Below are positions 8,414 to 17,725 of a stretch of DNA of 43,579 nt, piece after piece. The notes beneath the pieces are model-generated. The model ran no database searches and was not told the DNA's origin. It worked only from the letters and a program-made list of their open reading frames with translations. This DNA comes from Lentilactobacillus hilgardii DSM 20176 = ATCC 8290 (GTDB lineage Bacteria > Bacillota > Bacilli > Lactobacillales > Lactobacillaceae), in the NCBI RefSeq assembly GCF_000159315.1, contig NZ_GG669999.1, forward strand, positions 67,274 through 110,852, in the 5' to 3' direction. Within the stretch, counting starts at the first letter, position 1; each line of letters opens with the position of its first letter. The translations under genes were made by a program, and so were the position numbers.

Positions 8414-9391
8414 ATGGCTAAATTAACGTATATTAAAGCAATTACCGATGGACTTGACCAAGTATTGCAAGATGATCCGAAGACATTGATTTTCGGTGAA
8501 GACGTTGGTAAAAACGGTGGTGTTTTCAGAACCACTGTCGGCCTTCAAGACAAATACGGAACTGACCGTGTCTTCGATACACCATTGGCTGAATCAGGAA
8601 TTCTTGGATTGTCAATTGGACTTGCATTAACTGGTTGGCGTCCAATCCCAGAAATTCAATTCATGGGATTCACAATGGAAGCTGTTGACTCCATTGGCGG
8701 TCAAATGTCACGTAACAGGTTCCGAATGTCAGGCGATGTTTCAATGCCGATCACAATCAGAACACCATTTGGTGGTGGTACCCATACCGCTGAACTTCAT
8801 GGTGACTCGCTGGAAAATCTCTTCGTTGGAATCCCGGGGTTACGGGTTGTAACACCTGCAAATCCTTATGACGCCAAAGGAATGGTTATTTCAGCTGTTG
8901 AAAATAATGATCCGGTATTGTTCATGGAAAACCTGAAACTTTATCGTTCAATGAAAGATGAAGTTCCTGATGGTCATTATACAGTTCCGCTAGACAAGGC
9001 GAAGGTTGCCCGAGAAGGATCTGACATTACAATCGTTGCTTACAGTGCCGAAGTTAATGAAGCATTGAAAGTAGCTGATAAATTAGAAAAAGAGAATATT
9101 TCAGTTGAAGTTATTGATTTACGTTCATTATCACCAATCGATACTGAAACAATCTTTAATTCAATTGATAAGACTCATAAAGTAGTTGTTGCTCAAGAAG
9201 CACAAAAGATGGCCGGTGTTGGCGCTCAAGTTGCATCAGCAATTGCCGAAGACGACATTATGTCACTTGATGCTCCTATTGGTCGGGTTTCTGCTCCTGA
9301 TAGCGTATTTCCATTTGCAATGGCTGAAAATGATTGGCTTCCAAATGCAGATGACATCGAAGCAAAAGTACGCGAAATTTTAAACTACTAA
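8414..9391 (+). CDS. pdhB: Pyruvate dehydrogenase E1 component, beta subunit
   Basis: Beta chain of E1, which forms the active site with the alpha chain and binds the E2 core. 325 residues, the usual length. Recognised by FGEDVGKNGGVFRTT at residues 27-41, DTPLAESGILGLSIG, and the C-terminal transketolase domain with VVAQEAQKMAGVGAQV. The ATG lies two bases after the pdhA stop, with the ribosome site inside the pdhA end (AAAGGAG). pdhC follows after 30 bases. Conserved residues expected for a working subunit appear intact. Confidence 0.97.
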   Translation: MAKLTYIKAITDGLDQVLQDDPKTLIFGEDVGKNGGVFRTTVGLQDKYGTDRVFDTPLAESGILGLSIGLALTGWRPIPEIQFMGFTMEAVDSIGGQMSRNRFRMSGDVSMPITIRTPFGGGTHTAELHGDSLENLFVGIPGLRVVTPANPYDAKGMVISAVENNDPVLFMENLKLYRSMKDEVPDGHYTVPLDKAKVAREGSDITIVAYSAEVNEALKVADKLEKENISVEVIDLRSLSPIDTETIFNSIDKTHKVVVAQEAQKMAGVGAQVASAIAEDDIMSLDAPIGRVSAPDSVFPFAMAENDWLPNADDIEAKVREILNY

Positions 9392-9421
9392 AATTCTAAG
9401 TAAGAAAGGAAGTTAGATCCC

Positions 9422-10756
9422 ATGGCTTATAAGTTTAAACTCCCTGAGCTAGGAGAAGGAATGGCCGAAGGTGAAATTGCTTCATGGCTGGTCAAACCTG
9501 GCGATAAAGTTAAAGAGGACGATCCGTTAGTAGAGATTCAAAACGATAAGTCCGTTCAAGAGTTGCCATCTCCTGTTGCCGGAACTGTTAAGAGTATCGA
9601 TAAGAATGAAGGAGACACTGCAGAGGTTGGGGATGTCCTCATCACAATTGATGACGGTTCTCCCGACACGCCGGATGATGCTGCTCCTGCACCCGCAAAA
9701 GAAGAAGCTGCTGCTCCTGCACCTGCTGAACCAGCTAAAGAAGCTGCACCAGCACCTGCCGCAGCACCTGCTGCCGCTGCACCTGCACCGGCTGGTAATC
9801 CGACTCCTTCTGATCCAAATAAATTAGTTAAAGCAATGCCATCTGTTCGTCAATATGCGCGTGACAAAGGCGTTGACATTACGGCTGTTCCAGCGACTGG
9901 TAATCACGGACAGGTTGTTAAAGCTGATATTGACAGCTTTAATCCTGCTGCGGCACCAGCAGCTCAAGCACCTGCCGCACCTGCTGCAGAAGCTGCAGCT
10001 CCGAAGGCTGCCGGTGGCCCAATCAAACCATACAAGTCTGCACAACCGGATCTTGAGACCCGTGAACCAATGTCCATGATGAGAAAGATCATTGCTAAAT
10101 CAATGAGAGAATCTAAAGATATTGCACCTCACGTAACCTCATTCGATGACGTTGAAGTTAGTGCCTTGATGGCTAACCGTAAGAGATATAAGGAAATCGC
10201 CAAGGATCGCGATATTCATTTGACATTCCTGCCATATATCGTGAAAGCCTTAGTTGCTGTTATGAAACAGTATCCTGAATTTAATGCTTCAATCGACGAT
10301 ACGACCCAAGAGATTGTCTATAAACATTACTTTAACGTTGGAATTGCAACCAATACTGATGATGGATTGTATGTTCCAAATATTAAGAATGCAGACGCCA
10401 AAGGCATGTTCGAAATTGCTAAGGAAATTACCGAAAATACTCAAGCTGCATACGACAACAAGTTGTCTGCAGATAAGATGAGCGGCGGTTCAATTACTAT
10501 TAGTAATGTCGGTTCAATTGGTGGTGGCTGGTTCACACCAGTTATCAACCAACCTGAAGTTGCAATTTTAGGTGTTGGCAAAATTGCCAAGGAACCATAT
10601 GTTGATCCCGAAGATGGCGAAATCAAAGTTGGCAATATGCTGAAACTTTCATTGAGCTATGATCACAGATTGATTGATGGGGCACTTGCTCAAAATGCGT
10701 TGAACTTAATGAATAAGTTGCTTCATGATCCAGATATGCTTTTGATGGAAGGATGA
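9422..10756 (+). CDS. pdhC: Dihydrolipoamide acetyltransferase, E2 of pyruvate dehydrogenase
   Basis: Core of the pyruvate dehydrogenase complex; transfers the acetyl group from lipoyl-lysine to coenzyme A. 444 residues. One lipoyl domain (about 1-78) carries the lipoylated lysine in NDKSVQEL (Lys43). It is followed by an Ala/Pro-rich linker (about 85-130), an E3/E1-binding domain starting at [12 protein letters not shown] (about 140-175), a second Ala/Pro linker, and the catalytic domain ending with [11 protein letters not shown], whose HxxxDG holds the catalytic His and Asp. The linker codons are mostly GCT/GCA/CCT/CCA, giving local sequence repetition. A good ribosome site (GAAAGGAAG) precedes the ATG. 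The PDH complex is favoured over other 2-oxo acid complexes by operon context. Confidence 0.97.
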   Translation: MAYKFKLPELGEGMAEGEIASWLVKPGDKVKEDDPLVEIQNDKSVQELPSPVAGTVKSIDKNEGDTAEVGDVLITIDDGSPDTPDDAAPAPAKEEAAAPAPAEPAKEAAPAPAAAPAAAAPAPAGNPTPSDPNKLVKAMPSVRQYARDKGVDITAVPATGNHGQVVKADIDSFNPAAAPAAQAPAAPAAEAAAPKAAGGPIKPYKSAQPDLETREPMSMMRKIIAKSMRESKDIAPHVTSFDDVEVSALMANRKRYKEIAKDRDIHLTFLPYIVKALVAVMKQYPEFNASIDDTTQEIVYKHYFNVGIATNTDDGLYVPNIKNADAKGMFEIAKEITENTQAAYDNKLSADKMSGGSITISNVGSIGGGWFTPVINQPEVAILGVGKIAKEPYVDPEDGEIKVGNMLKLSLSYDHRLIDGALAQNALNLMNKLLHDPDMLLMEG

Positions 10757-10763
10757 TCGAATA

Positions 10764-12188
10764 ATGGCTGAAGTTGAAAAGAAAGAAACGGTTATTATCG
10801 GAGCCGGCCCTGGCGGGTATGTCGCTGCAATCCGTGCTTCCGAATTAGGGCAGAAAGTGACCCTGATTGAAAAGTCCGATACACTCGGTGGTGTTTGTTT
10901 AAACGTTGGTTGTGTACCTTCCAAAGCATTGATTCAAGCCGGCCATCGCTTCCAAGAAGCTAATGATGCCTCAACTTATGGTATTACGACACAACCCGCA
11001 ACCATTGATTTTAAAAAGACTCAGGATTGGAAGCAAAAGAAGGTCGTTGATCGAATGACCAGCGGTGTTAAGATGCTTCTAAAAAAGCACAAAGTTGATG
11101 TTATTCAAGGCGAAGCAGTTCTTGATAGTGATACGCAGCTTCGAGTAATGCCGGTTGGGCCACAACAATTCATGAGTGCTGATACTGGATTAACGATTCA
11201 GTTTGATAATTTAATTATCGCTAGTGGTTCTCATCCAATTGAGATTCCTGGGTTTAAGTTTGATGGCCGAGTTGTTGATTCAACCGGTGGTCTCAATCTT
11301 CCAGAAATTCCTAAAGAATTTGTAGTTATTGGTGGCGGTTATGTTGGAACAGAGCTGGCAGGTGCTTATGCCAACATGGGTTCACATGTGACAATCATTG
11401 AAGGTACACCGTCGATCTTGGCAGGATTCTCAAAGGATATGGTTTCAATTGTTCAGAAATCATTGAAGAAGAAGGGCGTTGATATTATTACCAGTGCAAC
11501 TGCCAAGTCTTCTTCTCAAGATGCTAACAGTGTTAGTGTCACCTACGAAGCAGACGGCAAAGAATCAACGATTAAGGCTGATTACTGCATGGTTACTGTT
11601 GGACGTAAACCAAATACGGATGATTTGGGTCTTGAATATACCAAAGTTAAACTCGATGATCGTGGTATCGTTCAAACCGATGATCAGGGTCGAACAGATT
11701 CACCACACATCTTTGCTATTGGGGACATCGCCTCAGGGCCTGCATTGGCTCATAAGGCATTCTTCCAAGGTAAAGTAGCTGCCGGTGCAATCTCCGGTAA
11801 GAACACTGCCAATGATTACGTTGGTGTTCCAGGTGTCTGCTTTACGGATCCTGAAATGGCCGTTGTTGGCTTGACTCAATCTCAAGCTAAGGATAAGGGC
11901 ATTGACGTATCAACTGCAAAGTTCCCATTTGCCGGTAATGCACGTGCGGTTTCATTGGATGAAGCAGAAGGATTTGTTCGCTTGATCTACACAAAGGATG
12001 ATAAAACCATTCTTGGTGGTGAAGTCGTTGGACCTGGCGCAAGTGACTTGATCGCTGAATTAAGCCTTGCAGTGAATGGCCGAATGAATGTTGAAGATAT
12101 TGCTTTGACAATTCATCCACATCCAACATTGAGTGAGCCGATCCAAGAAGCAGCCGATGTTGCATTAGGATTCCCAACACACATCTAA
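10764..12188 (+). CDS. pdhD: Dihydrolipoamide dehydrogenase, E3
   Basis: FAD flavoenzyme that reoxidises dihydrolipoyl-E2 and reduces NAD+; last enzyme of the complex. 474 residues. N-terminal FAD fold IIGAGPGGYVAA, redox disulphide in GGVCLNVGCVPSKAL (about 41-55), NAD fold VIGGGYVGTELA, second FAD contact IFAIGDIASGPAL, and the C-terminal interface motif HPHPTLSE with the catalytic His-Glu pair. It starts seven bases after pdhC and ends the operon before a terminator. All catalytic residues are visible. Confidence 0.97.
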   Translation: MAEVEKKETVIIGAGPGGYVAAIRASELGQKVTLIEKSDTLGGVCLNVGCVPSKALIQAGHRFQEANDASTYGITTQPATIDFKKTQDWKQKKVVDRMTSGVKMLLKKHKVDVIQGEAVLDSDTQLRVMPVGPQQFMSADTGLTIQFDNLIIASGSHPIEIPGFKFDGRVVDSTGGLNLPEIPKEFVVIGGGYVGTELAGAYANMGSHVTIIEGTPSILAGFSKDMVSIVQKSLKKKGVDIITSATAKSSSQDANSVSVTYEADGKESTIKADYCMVTVGRKPNTDDLGLEYTKVKLDDRGIVQTDDQGRTDSPHIFAIGDIASGPALAHKAFFQGKVAAGAISGKNTANDYVGVPGVCFTDPEMAVVGLTQSQAKDKGIDVSTAKFPFAGNARAVSLDEAEGFVRLIYTKDDKTILGGEVVGPGASDLIAELSLAVNGRMNVEDIALTIHPHPTLSEPIQEAADVALGFPTHI

Positions 12189-12232
12189 TTTTTACAATAA
12201 ATTAGATGCTGGAATGTTAAAGTAATATGGTT

Positions 12233-12268
12233 AAAACGACCTACCGCATTTTGACGGTAGGCCGTTTT
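12233..12268 (+). terminator. Terminator of pdhABCD
   Basis: AAAACG-A-CCTACCG and CGGTAGG-CCGTTTT form a stem with one bulge and an eight-base loop. Confidence 0.8.
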
Positions 12269-12347
12269 ACTGTACTTAAAATTAAAAAGGAAAAGAATAT
12301 TAGACATCATTATCGGCTTTTCCATTTCACAAAGTTTTGAAATAATC

Positions 12348-12353
12348 TATAAT
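12348..12353 (+). promoter_or_regulatory. Probable -10 box for the UPF0223 gene
   Basis: TATAAT, with a weak TTTCAC 17 bp upstream as the -35. It lies about 65 bp before the start codon, between the pdh terminator and the gene. Confidence 0.45.
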
Positions 12354-12417
12354 TGTTATTAAAGACCGAATTCTTTAAAACCTAATTCGTAATGAAATAA
12401 CGATCGGAGACGATTTT

Positions 12418-12717
12418 ATGAACGATGACTACTCATATCCATTGATTGATGGTTTAAGCAACGGTGAAGTCATTATACTCGTGACCTTTTTTCAGAGGGT
12501 TGAAGAGGCTTATGAAAAGCAAAGTGGCGTTGATCGAGAGTCATTTATGAATGCTTATCAAGATTTTGTGACTGTTGTACCGTCAAAAATGGAACAAAAG
12601 CAATTAGAAAAGCAATTTCAAGAACGTTCCGGATACAATGCATATCAAGTTATTAGGCAAGCTAAACAAGATGTGAAAACTTTGAAAATGAATGAGGCGT
12701 ACAATGGAAATAAATGA
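12418..12717 (+). CDS. UPF0223 family protein
   Basis: A conserved small Firmicutes protein of unknown function (YktA in Bacillus). 99 residues with the family pattern: an N-terminal YSYPLIDGLSNGEVI, a central VEEAYE helix, then VVPSKMEQKQLEKQF and SGYNAYQVIRQAK. It is helical and soluble. GGAG nine bases upstream supports the ATG. Its end overlaps the start of the inositol-monophosphatase-family gene by 14 bases, so the two are translated from one message. The same neighbourhood occurs in Bacillus. Family membership is solid; the role is unknown. Confidence 0.9.
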   Translation: MNDDYSYPLIDGLSNGEVIILVTFFQRVEEAYEKQSGVDRESFMNAYQDFVTVVPSKMEQKQLEKQFQERSGYNAYQVIRQAKQDVKTLKMNEAYNGNK

Positions 12718-13483
12718 GCTTGAAGAAATTGATAAAACTGTTAAGGGGTGGTTAAGAGAGTCCCGGGATAATGTTTTAAGAAATATTGACACCCGTTTAA
12801 CAGTTAGTACCAAAACAAGTCGTCGTGACTTGGTAACGAATATCGATAAACAAAATGAAAAGTTTATTGTTTCCAAAATTCGTGAGTTCGAGCCACATGC
12901 AAGAATTCTTGGTGAGGAGGGGTTCGGAGATAAGGTAGATTCGACAAAGGGTCGCGTTTGGATTGTTGATCCTATTGATGGCACTATGAACTTTGTGAAG
13001 CAGAGGAATCATTTTGCAATTATGATTGCTTTATATAATGACGGGATTGGTGAATTAGGGTACATTCTAGATGTAATTGGTAATCGATTGTTGTCTGGTG
13101 GGCCCAAAATCGGCGTGTTCGATAATGGACAACCCCTCACGCCGATTGCCGACACAGCTCTTAAGGATGGCTTGATTGGCTTGAGTGGGCCAATGGTGTT
13201 AAATAATGAATTTAATATGGTAGATATTGCTGAAAAATCCCTTGGAATGCGCATCTATGGTAGTGCCGGAATCGACATCATTTCCGTCTTGCGCGGTGAG
13301 TTGGTTGGTTACATTTCATATTTGAAGCCTTGGGATTTTGGTGCCGGCAAAATTCTTTGCGAATCGGCCGGATTAAAGATGACAACTATTGACGGAAAGC
13401 AATTAGGTATGTTATCATCAACAGCGGTATTATTAGCAACGCGAAACGCACATCGAGACGTTCTTACTATCGTCGGTAAGTAA
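12704..13483 (+). CDS. Inositol monophosphatase family protein
   Basis: A Mg2+-dependent phosphatase of the IMPase/FIG superfamily (SuhB/YktC-like), 259 residues. Motif 1 is WIVDPIDGTMNF (about residues 87-98), with the upstream metal Glu pair in LGEEGFG. Motif 2 is PWDFGAGKILCESAG near the C terminus. The substrate cannot be read from sequence; members act on inositol phosphate, fructose-1,6-bisphosphate, PAP or NADP. I chose ATG 12704 rather than 12692 because GAGGCG sits just before it. It overlaps the upstream UPF0223 gene by 14 bases and is followed by a terminator. Confidence 0.92.
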   Translation: MEINELEEIDKTVKGWLRESRDNVLRNIDTRLTVSTKTSRRDLVTNIDKQNEKFIVSKIREFEPHARILGEEGFGDKVDSTKGRVWIVDPIDGTMNFVKQRNHFAIMIALYNDGIGELGYILDVIGNRLLSGGPKIGVFDNGQPLTPIADTALKDGLIGLSGPMVLNNEFNMVDIAEKSLGMRIYGSAGIDIISVLRGELVGYISYLKPWDFGAGKILCESAGLKMTTIDGKQLGMLSSTAVLLATRNAHRDVLTIVGK

Positions 13484-13491
13484 TTAGTCAT

Positions 13492-13522
13492 ACTGTGACA
13501 TGACAGTGGTCACAGTTTTTTT
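13492..13522 (+). terminator. Terminator after the inositol-monophosphatase-family gene
   Basis: ACTGTGAC and GTCACAGT form a perfect eight-bp stem with a nine-base loop, followed by TTTTTTT. Confidence 0.8.
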
Positions 13523-13588
13523 ATGCGAATATATTATAACTGGATGTGCAACATTCGAGACTGATTTAAATGAAGGGAAGCAAATAAT

Positions 13589-15436
13589 TTGGATACAAAA
13601 CTTAAGACACGTGATGACATTCGAAATATCGCAATCATTGCTCACGTTGACCACGGTAAGACAACTTTAGTCAACGAAATGTTGAAGCAATCCGATACTT
13701 TGGCTGCGCATACTCAAATCGAAGATCGGGCACTTGATTCAAACGCAATTGAAAGAGAGCGTGGTATCACTATTCTTTCAAAGAACACGGCTGTTAAGTA
13801 TGGGGATAAGCAGATCAATATTCTGGATACCCCGGGACATGCCGATTTTGGTGGTGAAGTTGAACGTATTATGCGAATGGTTGACGGTGTTTTACTTGTC
13901 GTCGATGCATTTGAAGGTACAATGCCACAAACTCGTTTTGTTTTAAAAAAGGCTTTGGAACAGCATTTAACGCCTATCGTAGTAATTAATAAAGTTGACC
14001 GTGAAGGCGCACGTCCAGAAGAAGTTGTTGATGAAGTACTTGATTTATTTATCGAATTGGGTGCTGATGAGGAACAACTTGACTTCCCAGTCATTTATGT
14101 ATCAGCTATGAACGGAACTTCCAGTTATGATTCTGATATTTCGACACAAGAGCATACTATGAAGCCCGTTTTTGACACAATCATTAACCGAATTCCAGCA
14201 CCAATTGATAATTCGGATGAACCACTTCAATTCCAAGTGGCCTTGCTTGACTATAATGATTTCGTTGGCCGAATCGGGATTGGACGAATTTTTCGTGGAA
14301 AGATCAAGGTTGGAGATAACGTTACCGTTATGAAACTTGATGGTTCAAAGAAAAACTTCCGAGTAACTAAATTGATGGGCTTTATTGGCCTCAAAAAGGT
14401 TGATATTAACGAAGCAAAAGCCGGAGATTTAATTGCTGTTTCGGGAATGGAAGAAATTAATGTTGGTGAGACGGTTGTTTCACCAAGTACACCGGAAGCT
14501 TTGCCAATTCTTCGAATCGATGCACCAACTCTTCAAATGACGTTTGGAACAAACACGTCACCATTCTCAGGTCAAGATGGCAAGTTTGTAACGGCACGTC
14601 AATTGGGTGATCGTTTAAAACGCGAACTCCACACTGATGTTTCGTTGCGGGTTGAAGATACTGACCAACCTGGATCATGGGTTGTTTCAGGTCGTGGTGA
14701 GCTGCATTTATCAATTTTAATTGAAACACTTCGTCGTGAAGGTTATGAACTGCAAGCTTCTCGTCCAGAAGTTATTTATCGAGAAATTGATGGACAGATG
14801 AGTGAACCTTTTGAATCTGTTCAGATCGATACACCAGATGAATATACAGGTTCAATTATTGATACACTCTCTCAACGTAAGGCTGAAATGCAGAATATGG
14901 AAACAACCGATAATGGTCAAACTCGTTTGACATTCTTGGCACCGTCACGTGGCTTGATTGGTTATTCAACTGAATTTTTGTCATTAACCCGTGGTTATGG
15001 TATTATGAACCATACTTTTGAAAAGTACCTCCCTGTTATTAAGGGATGGAACCCTGGTCGTAAGAAGGGAACTTTGGTTTCGATGAATTCTGGCAAGGCC
15101 ACTACTTATGCCATGATGGGTATTGAAAGCCGTGGCGAACTGTTAATCAATCCAGGTACAGAAGTGTATGAAGGAATGATTGTTGGCCAAAATAACCGTG
15201 AAAATGATATTACGGTTAACATTACAAAGGGAAAGAACTTAACTAACGTTCGTGCCGCTGGTTCAGATGATATGGCTCGTATTAAGACACCAACTCATCT
15301 AACACTTGAAGAATCACTTGAATTCTTAAACGAAGATGAATTGTGTGAAGTCACACCGAACTTTATTCGTCTTCGTAAAAAGATTCTTAACACCAACACG
15401 CGTGAAAAAGAAGCTAAGAGAAGAAAGCATTCATAA
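13589..15436 (+). CDS. typA: Translational GTPase TypA/BipA
   Basis: Ribosome-binding GTPase of the EF-G/LepA superfamily, involved in ribosome assembly and stress or cold adaptation. 615 residues, full length. G1 AHVDHGKTT, G2 RGITI, G3 DTPGHADFGGE and G4 NKVDRE are all present, then domain II, the EF-G-like domains III and V, and the TypA-specific C-terminal domain (GIESRGELLINPGTEVYEGM). Initiation is at TTG 13589, with GAAGGGAAG about eight bases before it; no nearby in-frame ATG precedes the G1 loop. It is monocistronic, between terminators. Confidence 0.97.
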   Translation: MDTKLKTRDDIRNIAIIAHVDHGKTTLVNEMLKQSDTLAAHTQIEDRALDSNAIERERGITILSKNTAVKYGDKQINILDTPGHADFGGEVERIMRMVDGVLLVVDAFEGTMPQTRFVLKKALEQHLTPIVVINKVDREGARPEEVVDEVLDLFIELGADEEQLDFPVIYVSAMNGTSSYDSDISTQEHTMKPVFDTIINRIPAPIDNSDEPLQFQVALLDYNDFVGRIGIGRIFRGKIKVGDNVTVMKLDGSKKNFRVTKLMGFIGLKKVDINEAKAGDLIAVSGMEEINVGETVVSPSTPEALPILRIDAPTLQMTFGTNTSPFSGQDGKFVTARQLGDRLKRELHTDVSLRVEDTDQPGSWVVSGRGELHLSILIETLRREGYELQASRPEVIYREIDGQMSEPFESVQIDTPDEYTGSIIDTLSQRKAEMQNMETTDNGQTRLTFLAPSRGLIGYSTEFLSLTRGYGIMNHTFEKYLPVIKGWNPGRKKGTLVSMNSGKATTYAMMGIESRGELLINPGTEVYEGMIVGQNNRENDITVNITKGKNLTNVRAAGSDDMARIKTPTHLTLEESLEFLNEDELCEVTPNFIRLRKKILNTNTREKEAKRRKHS

Positions 15437-15477
15437 AATGGTGGTAGTCGCTTATTTATGAATTTAAAATAATAGTT

Positions 15478-15520
15478 TAAAAGGGTTGCGTTGAAAGTCA
15501 TTTTTAGCGCAGCCCTTTTT
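15478..15520 (+). terminator. Terminator of typA
   Basis: AAAAGGGTTGCG and CGCAGCCCTTTT pair with one G-T wobble around a 17-base loop, followed by T. Confidence 0.8.
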
Positions 15521-15598
15521 GTGATGTCGGGAGGTATTCGCTCTTTGTTTAAAATCTACTTATATCTTTAAGAAGACCACAGTTACCAGATTTTAATA

Positions 15599-15607
15599 TG
15601 CTATAAT
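15599..15607 (+). promoter_or_regulatory. Extended -10 promoter for the ftsW operon
   Basis: TGCTATAAT is a consensus extended -10 element 50 bp before the ftsW start. The -35 region is poor. Confidence 0.65.
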
Positions 15608-15656
15608 TAAACCCAATGTTTGATGATATATTTTAAGGAAAAGTGGAGTGGACTTA

Positions 15657-16835
15657 ATGGCTAAGGTTCGTTTGAGACATTTGGATTTGTTTATTTTTTT
15701 GCCATACATCATCCTTTGTGTTTTGGGGATTATCATGGTGTATTCTGCCAGCGCAAATATTGGCATTCAAAATGGTGGCAGTCCCAAAAGCTATTTGATT
15801 AAACAGATTATTTTTGTTGTTATTAGTCTGGTTTTGGTTTTTGGGACAACGGCTTTTAATTTAAAAAAAATTCGTAATAAAAAGTTTTTACGTTGGCTGG
15901 GTTATTGCTTTATTCTGGTCTTAATCGGTTTATTGGCAGTTGGTCAAACCGTCAATGGTGCTGCTGGCTGGATTCATATCGGGGGAATCAACATTCAGCC
16001 TGCGGAGTTTGCCAAGTTTTACTTGATTATTTTAGTAGCAGATGCTGTTGATCGAGATGAAAATGAGTTAACAATTTCGACTTCTCATTGGTGGCAGGCT
16101 TTAAGACACCCATTATTAATTGTAGCGGTTATGTTAATACTTATTTTTTTCCAGCCTGACGTTGGTGGGGCAGCAATCAATTTTGCAATTGTATTTATCA
16201 TGTTGATTGCAAGCGGCTTTTCATGGAAACGTGGTGTGACTTATCTTGTAGGTTTTGGAATTACCGCCTATGCGTTTATGATGGTCGTGCTAGTTCCTTT
16301 ATCAGAGAGTGGCAAAATCCAAAGCTACCAGTTGAGTCGAATTACTGCATTTGTGAATCCTTTTAAGCATGCAACCGGCGTTGGTCAACAACTTGTCAAT
16401 TCGTTTTATGCGATTAGCAACGGTGGTTTGTTTGGCTCCGGATTGGGAAACAGTATTCAAAAAACCGGATATTTGCCGGAACCCAATACAGATTTTATTA
16501 TGGCAATTTTGACTGAAGAGCTTGGCGCTTTGGCGACTGTTGCTGTAATGGCTATTCTTGCGTTGATTATTTTTAGGACGGTCCTAATTGGTATCCGTTG
16601 CAATAGCACCTATCACAGTCTAATTTGTTATGGTGTGGCAGCATATTTAACTGTTCAAGCGTTGTTCAATATGGGTGGTGTGGTTGGTTTGCTTCCAATT
16701 ACAGGTGTAACTTTTCCATTTATTAGTTATGGTGGTTCAAGTATGATGACTTTATCACTGTGTATTGGGATCGTTTTGAATATTAGTGGTCGACAAAGAC
16801 TAGAACGAAGTGATTATCAGGCAGCCACTAATTAA
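15657..16835 (+). CDS. ftsW: FtsW/RodA/SpoVE family peptidoglycan polymerase
   Basis: Multi-spanning SEDS glycosyltransferase that polymerises lipid II; position in this gene cluster and similarity suggest the division protein FtsW. 392 residues with about ten membrane segments. SEDS landmarks include VYSAS in TM1, GGINIQPAEFAKF, LPEPNTDFIMAILTEE, and TGVTFPFISYGGSS near the C terminus. The conserved Asp in the periplasmic loop is in PNTDF or nearby. A GTG at 15648 is in frame, but GGAG lies eight bases before ATG 15657, so the ATG is preferred. ylbG follows after 21 bases. RodA is the alternative paralogue, less likely here. Confidence 0.93.
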   Translation: MAKVRLRHLDLFIFLPYIILCVLGIIMVYSASANIGIQNGGSPKSYLIKQIIFVVISLVLVFGTTAFNLKKIRNKKFLRWLGYCFILVLIGLLAVGQTVNGAAGWIHIGGINIQPAEFAKFYLIILVADAVDRDENELTISTSHWWQALRHPLLIVAVMLILIFFQPDVGGAAINFAIVFIMLIASGFSWKRGVTYLVGFGITAYAFMMVVLVPLSESGKIQSYQLSRITAFVNPFKHATGVGQQLVNSFYAISNGGLFGSGLGNSIQKTGYLPEPNTDFIMAILTEELGALATVAVMAILALIIFRTVLIGIRCNSTYHSLICYGVAAYLTVQALFNMGGVVGLLPITGVTFPFISYGGSSMMTLSLCIGIVLNISGRQRLERSDYQAATN

Positions 16836-16856
16836 TAGTATAAAGGAGATGTTGAC

Positions 16857-17144
16857 TTGCCATTTGAAATTCAACCAACGATTGGACTGATCATTTATTT
16901 GCATTCGTTGAAGTATGTTCGCAATTTACGAAACTATGGTCGTCTTTACTACGTTTCAAAGCGAATGAGGTATGCGATCATTTATGTTGAAATGGATGAT
17001 AAAGATGAAACGATTGCCAAACTTAAGACGCTTAACTACGTGAAACAGGTTGTACCCTCTAAGCTGAATGAACTGGTAAAAGAGGTTCAGAGTAAAGACC
17101 CAACAGAATTAGACAAGCAATTTGATGAAGATTTTGATGATTAA
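16857..17144 (+). CDS. ylbG: YlbG family (UPF0298) protein
   Basis: Conserved cytosolic Firmicutes protein of unknown function, 95 residues. Family pattern: IGLIIYLHSLKYVRNLRNYG, then LYYVSKRMRYAIIYV and a C-terminal acidic tail (DKQFDEDFDD). It starts at TTG 16857, with AAAGGAGA at good spacing. It sits directly before rsmD, as in Bacillus (ylbG-ylbH), and rsmD begins 15 bases after its stop. Function unknown; existence and family confident. Confidence 0.9.
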   Translation: MPFEIQPTIGLIIYLHSLKYVRNLRNYGRLYYVSKRMRYAIIYVEMDDKDETIAKLKTLNYVKQVVPSKLNELVKEVQSKDPTELDKQFDEDFDD

Positions 17145-17159
17145 TGAGGAACAAAAGAA

Positions 17160-17723
17160 ATGAGAATTGTATCAGGAAAATTTGGTGGTATTCGGCTTAA
17201 TCCGGTTAAAAGCGATAAAACGCGACCAACAACCGATAAGGTGAAAGAATCGCTTTTTAATATAACTGGGCCTTACTTCGATAGTGGCTTTTTTTTGGAT
17301 CTGTTTGCTGGCTCTGGAGCTGTTGGTATTGAGGCAGTTTCAAGAGGCATGGAAAAAGCCGTTTTAGTTGATCGACAATTTCAAGCTATTAAAGCAATTA
17401 AAGAGAACATCAGCAAGGTCCATGCTGAAGATCAATTTGAAGTTATTAAAGGATCCGCTGAAAAAGTAATGGTCTCACTATCAAAAAAGGGTGAGCAGTT
17501 TAATATGGTTTACTTGGACCCCCCGTATAAACAGCAGAAGCTGATCGAAACGTTAGTAGCTCTGAGCGATTTCAATTTATTGATTGATGGTGCTGTCGTG
17601 ATTTGTGAAACGGATAATCACACCGAATTACCGGATGTGTTGGATGGATTTAAAGTCATGAAACAAAAGAATTATGGTTTAACGAACTTGAAATTATATA
17701 CTTATCAAATGGAGAAAAAATAA
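17160..17723 (+). CDS. rsmD: 16S rRNA (guanine966-N2)-methyltransferase RsmD
   Basis: S-adenosylmethionine-dependent enzyme that methylates G966 of 16S rRNA during 30S assembly. 187 residues, typical. N-terminal RIVSGKFGGIRL, then RPTTDKVKESLFNI, SAM-binding FLDLFAGSGAVGIEA (about 40-54), and catalytic LDPPYKQ (about 118-124, the D/NPPY box). coaD starts two bases after its stop, so the two are co-translated, a conserved pairing in Firmicutes. Confidence 0.96.
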   Translation: MRIVSGKFGGIRLNPVKSDKTRPTTDKVKESLFNITGPYFDSGFFLDLFAGSGAVGIEAVSRGMEKAVLVDRQFQAIKAIKENISKVHAEDQFEVIKGSAEKVMVSLSKKGEQFNMVYLDPPYKQQKLIETLVALSDFNLLIDGAVVICETDNHTELPDVLDGFKVMKQKNYGLTNLKLYTYQMEKK

Positions 17724-17725
17724 AA

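Noticed and set aside
12604-12984. 126-codon minus-strand frame across the UPF0223 and inositol-monophosphatase-family genes
   Set aside because: Antisense to two conserved genes, with no initiation signal.
13714-14094. 126-codon minus-strand frame inside typA
   Set aside because: Ser/Thr-rich shadow of a strongly conserved gene.
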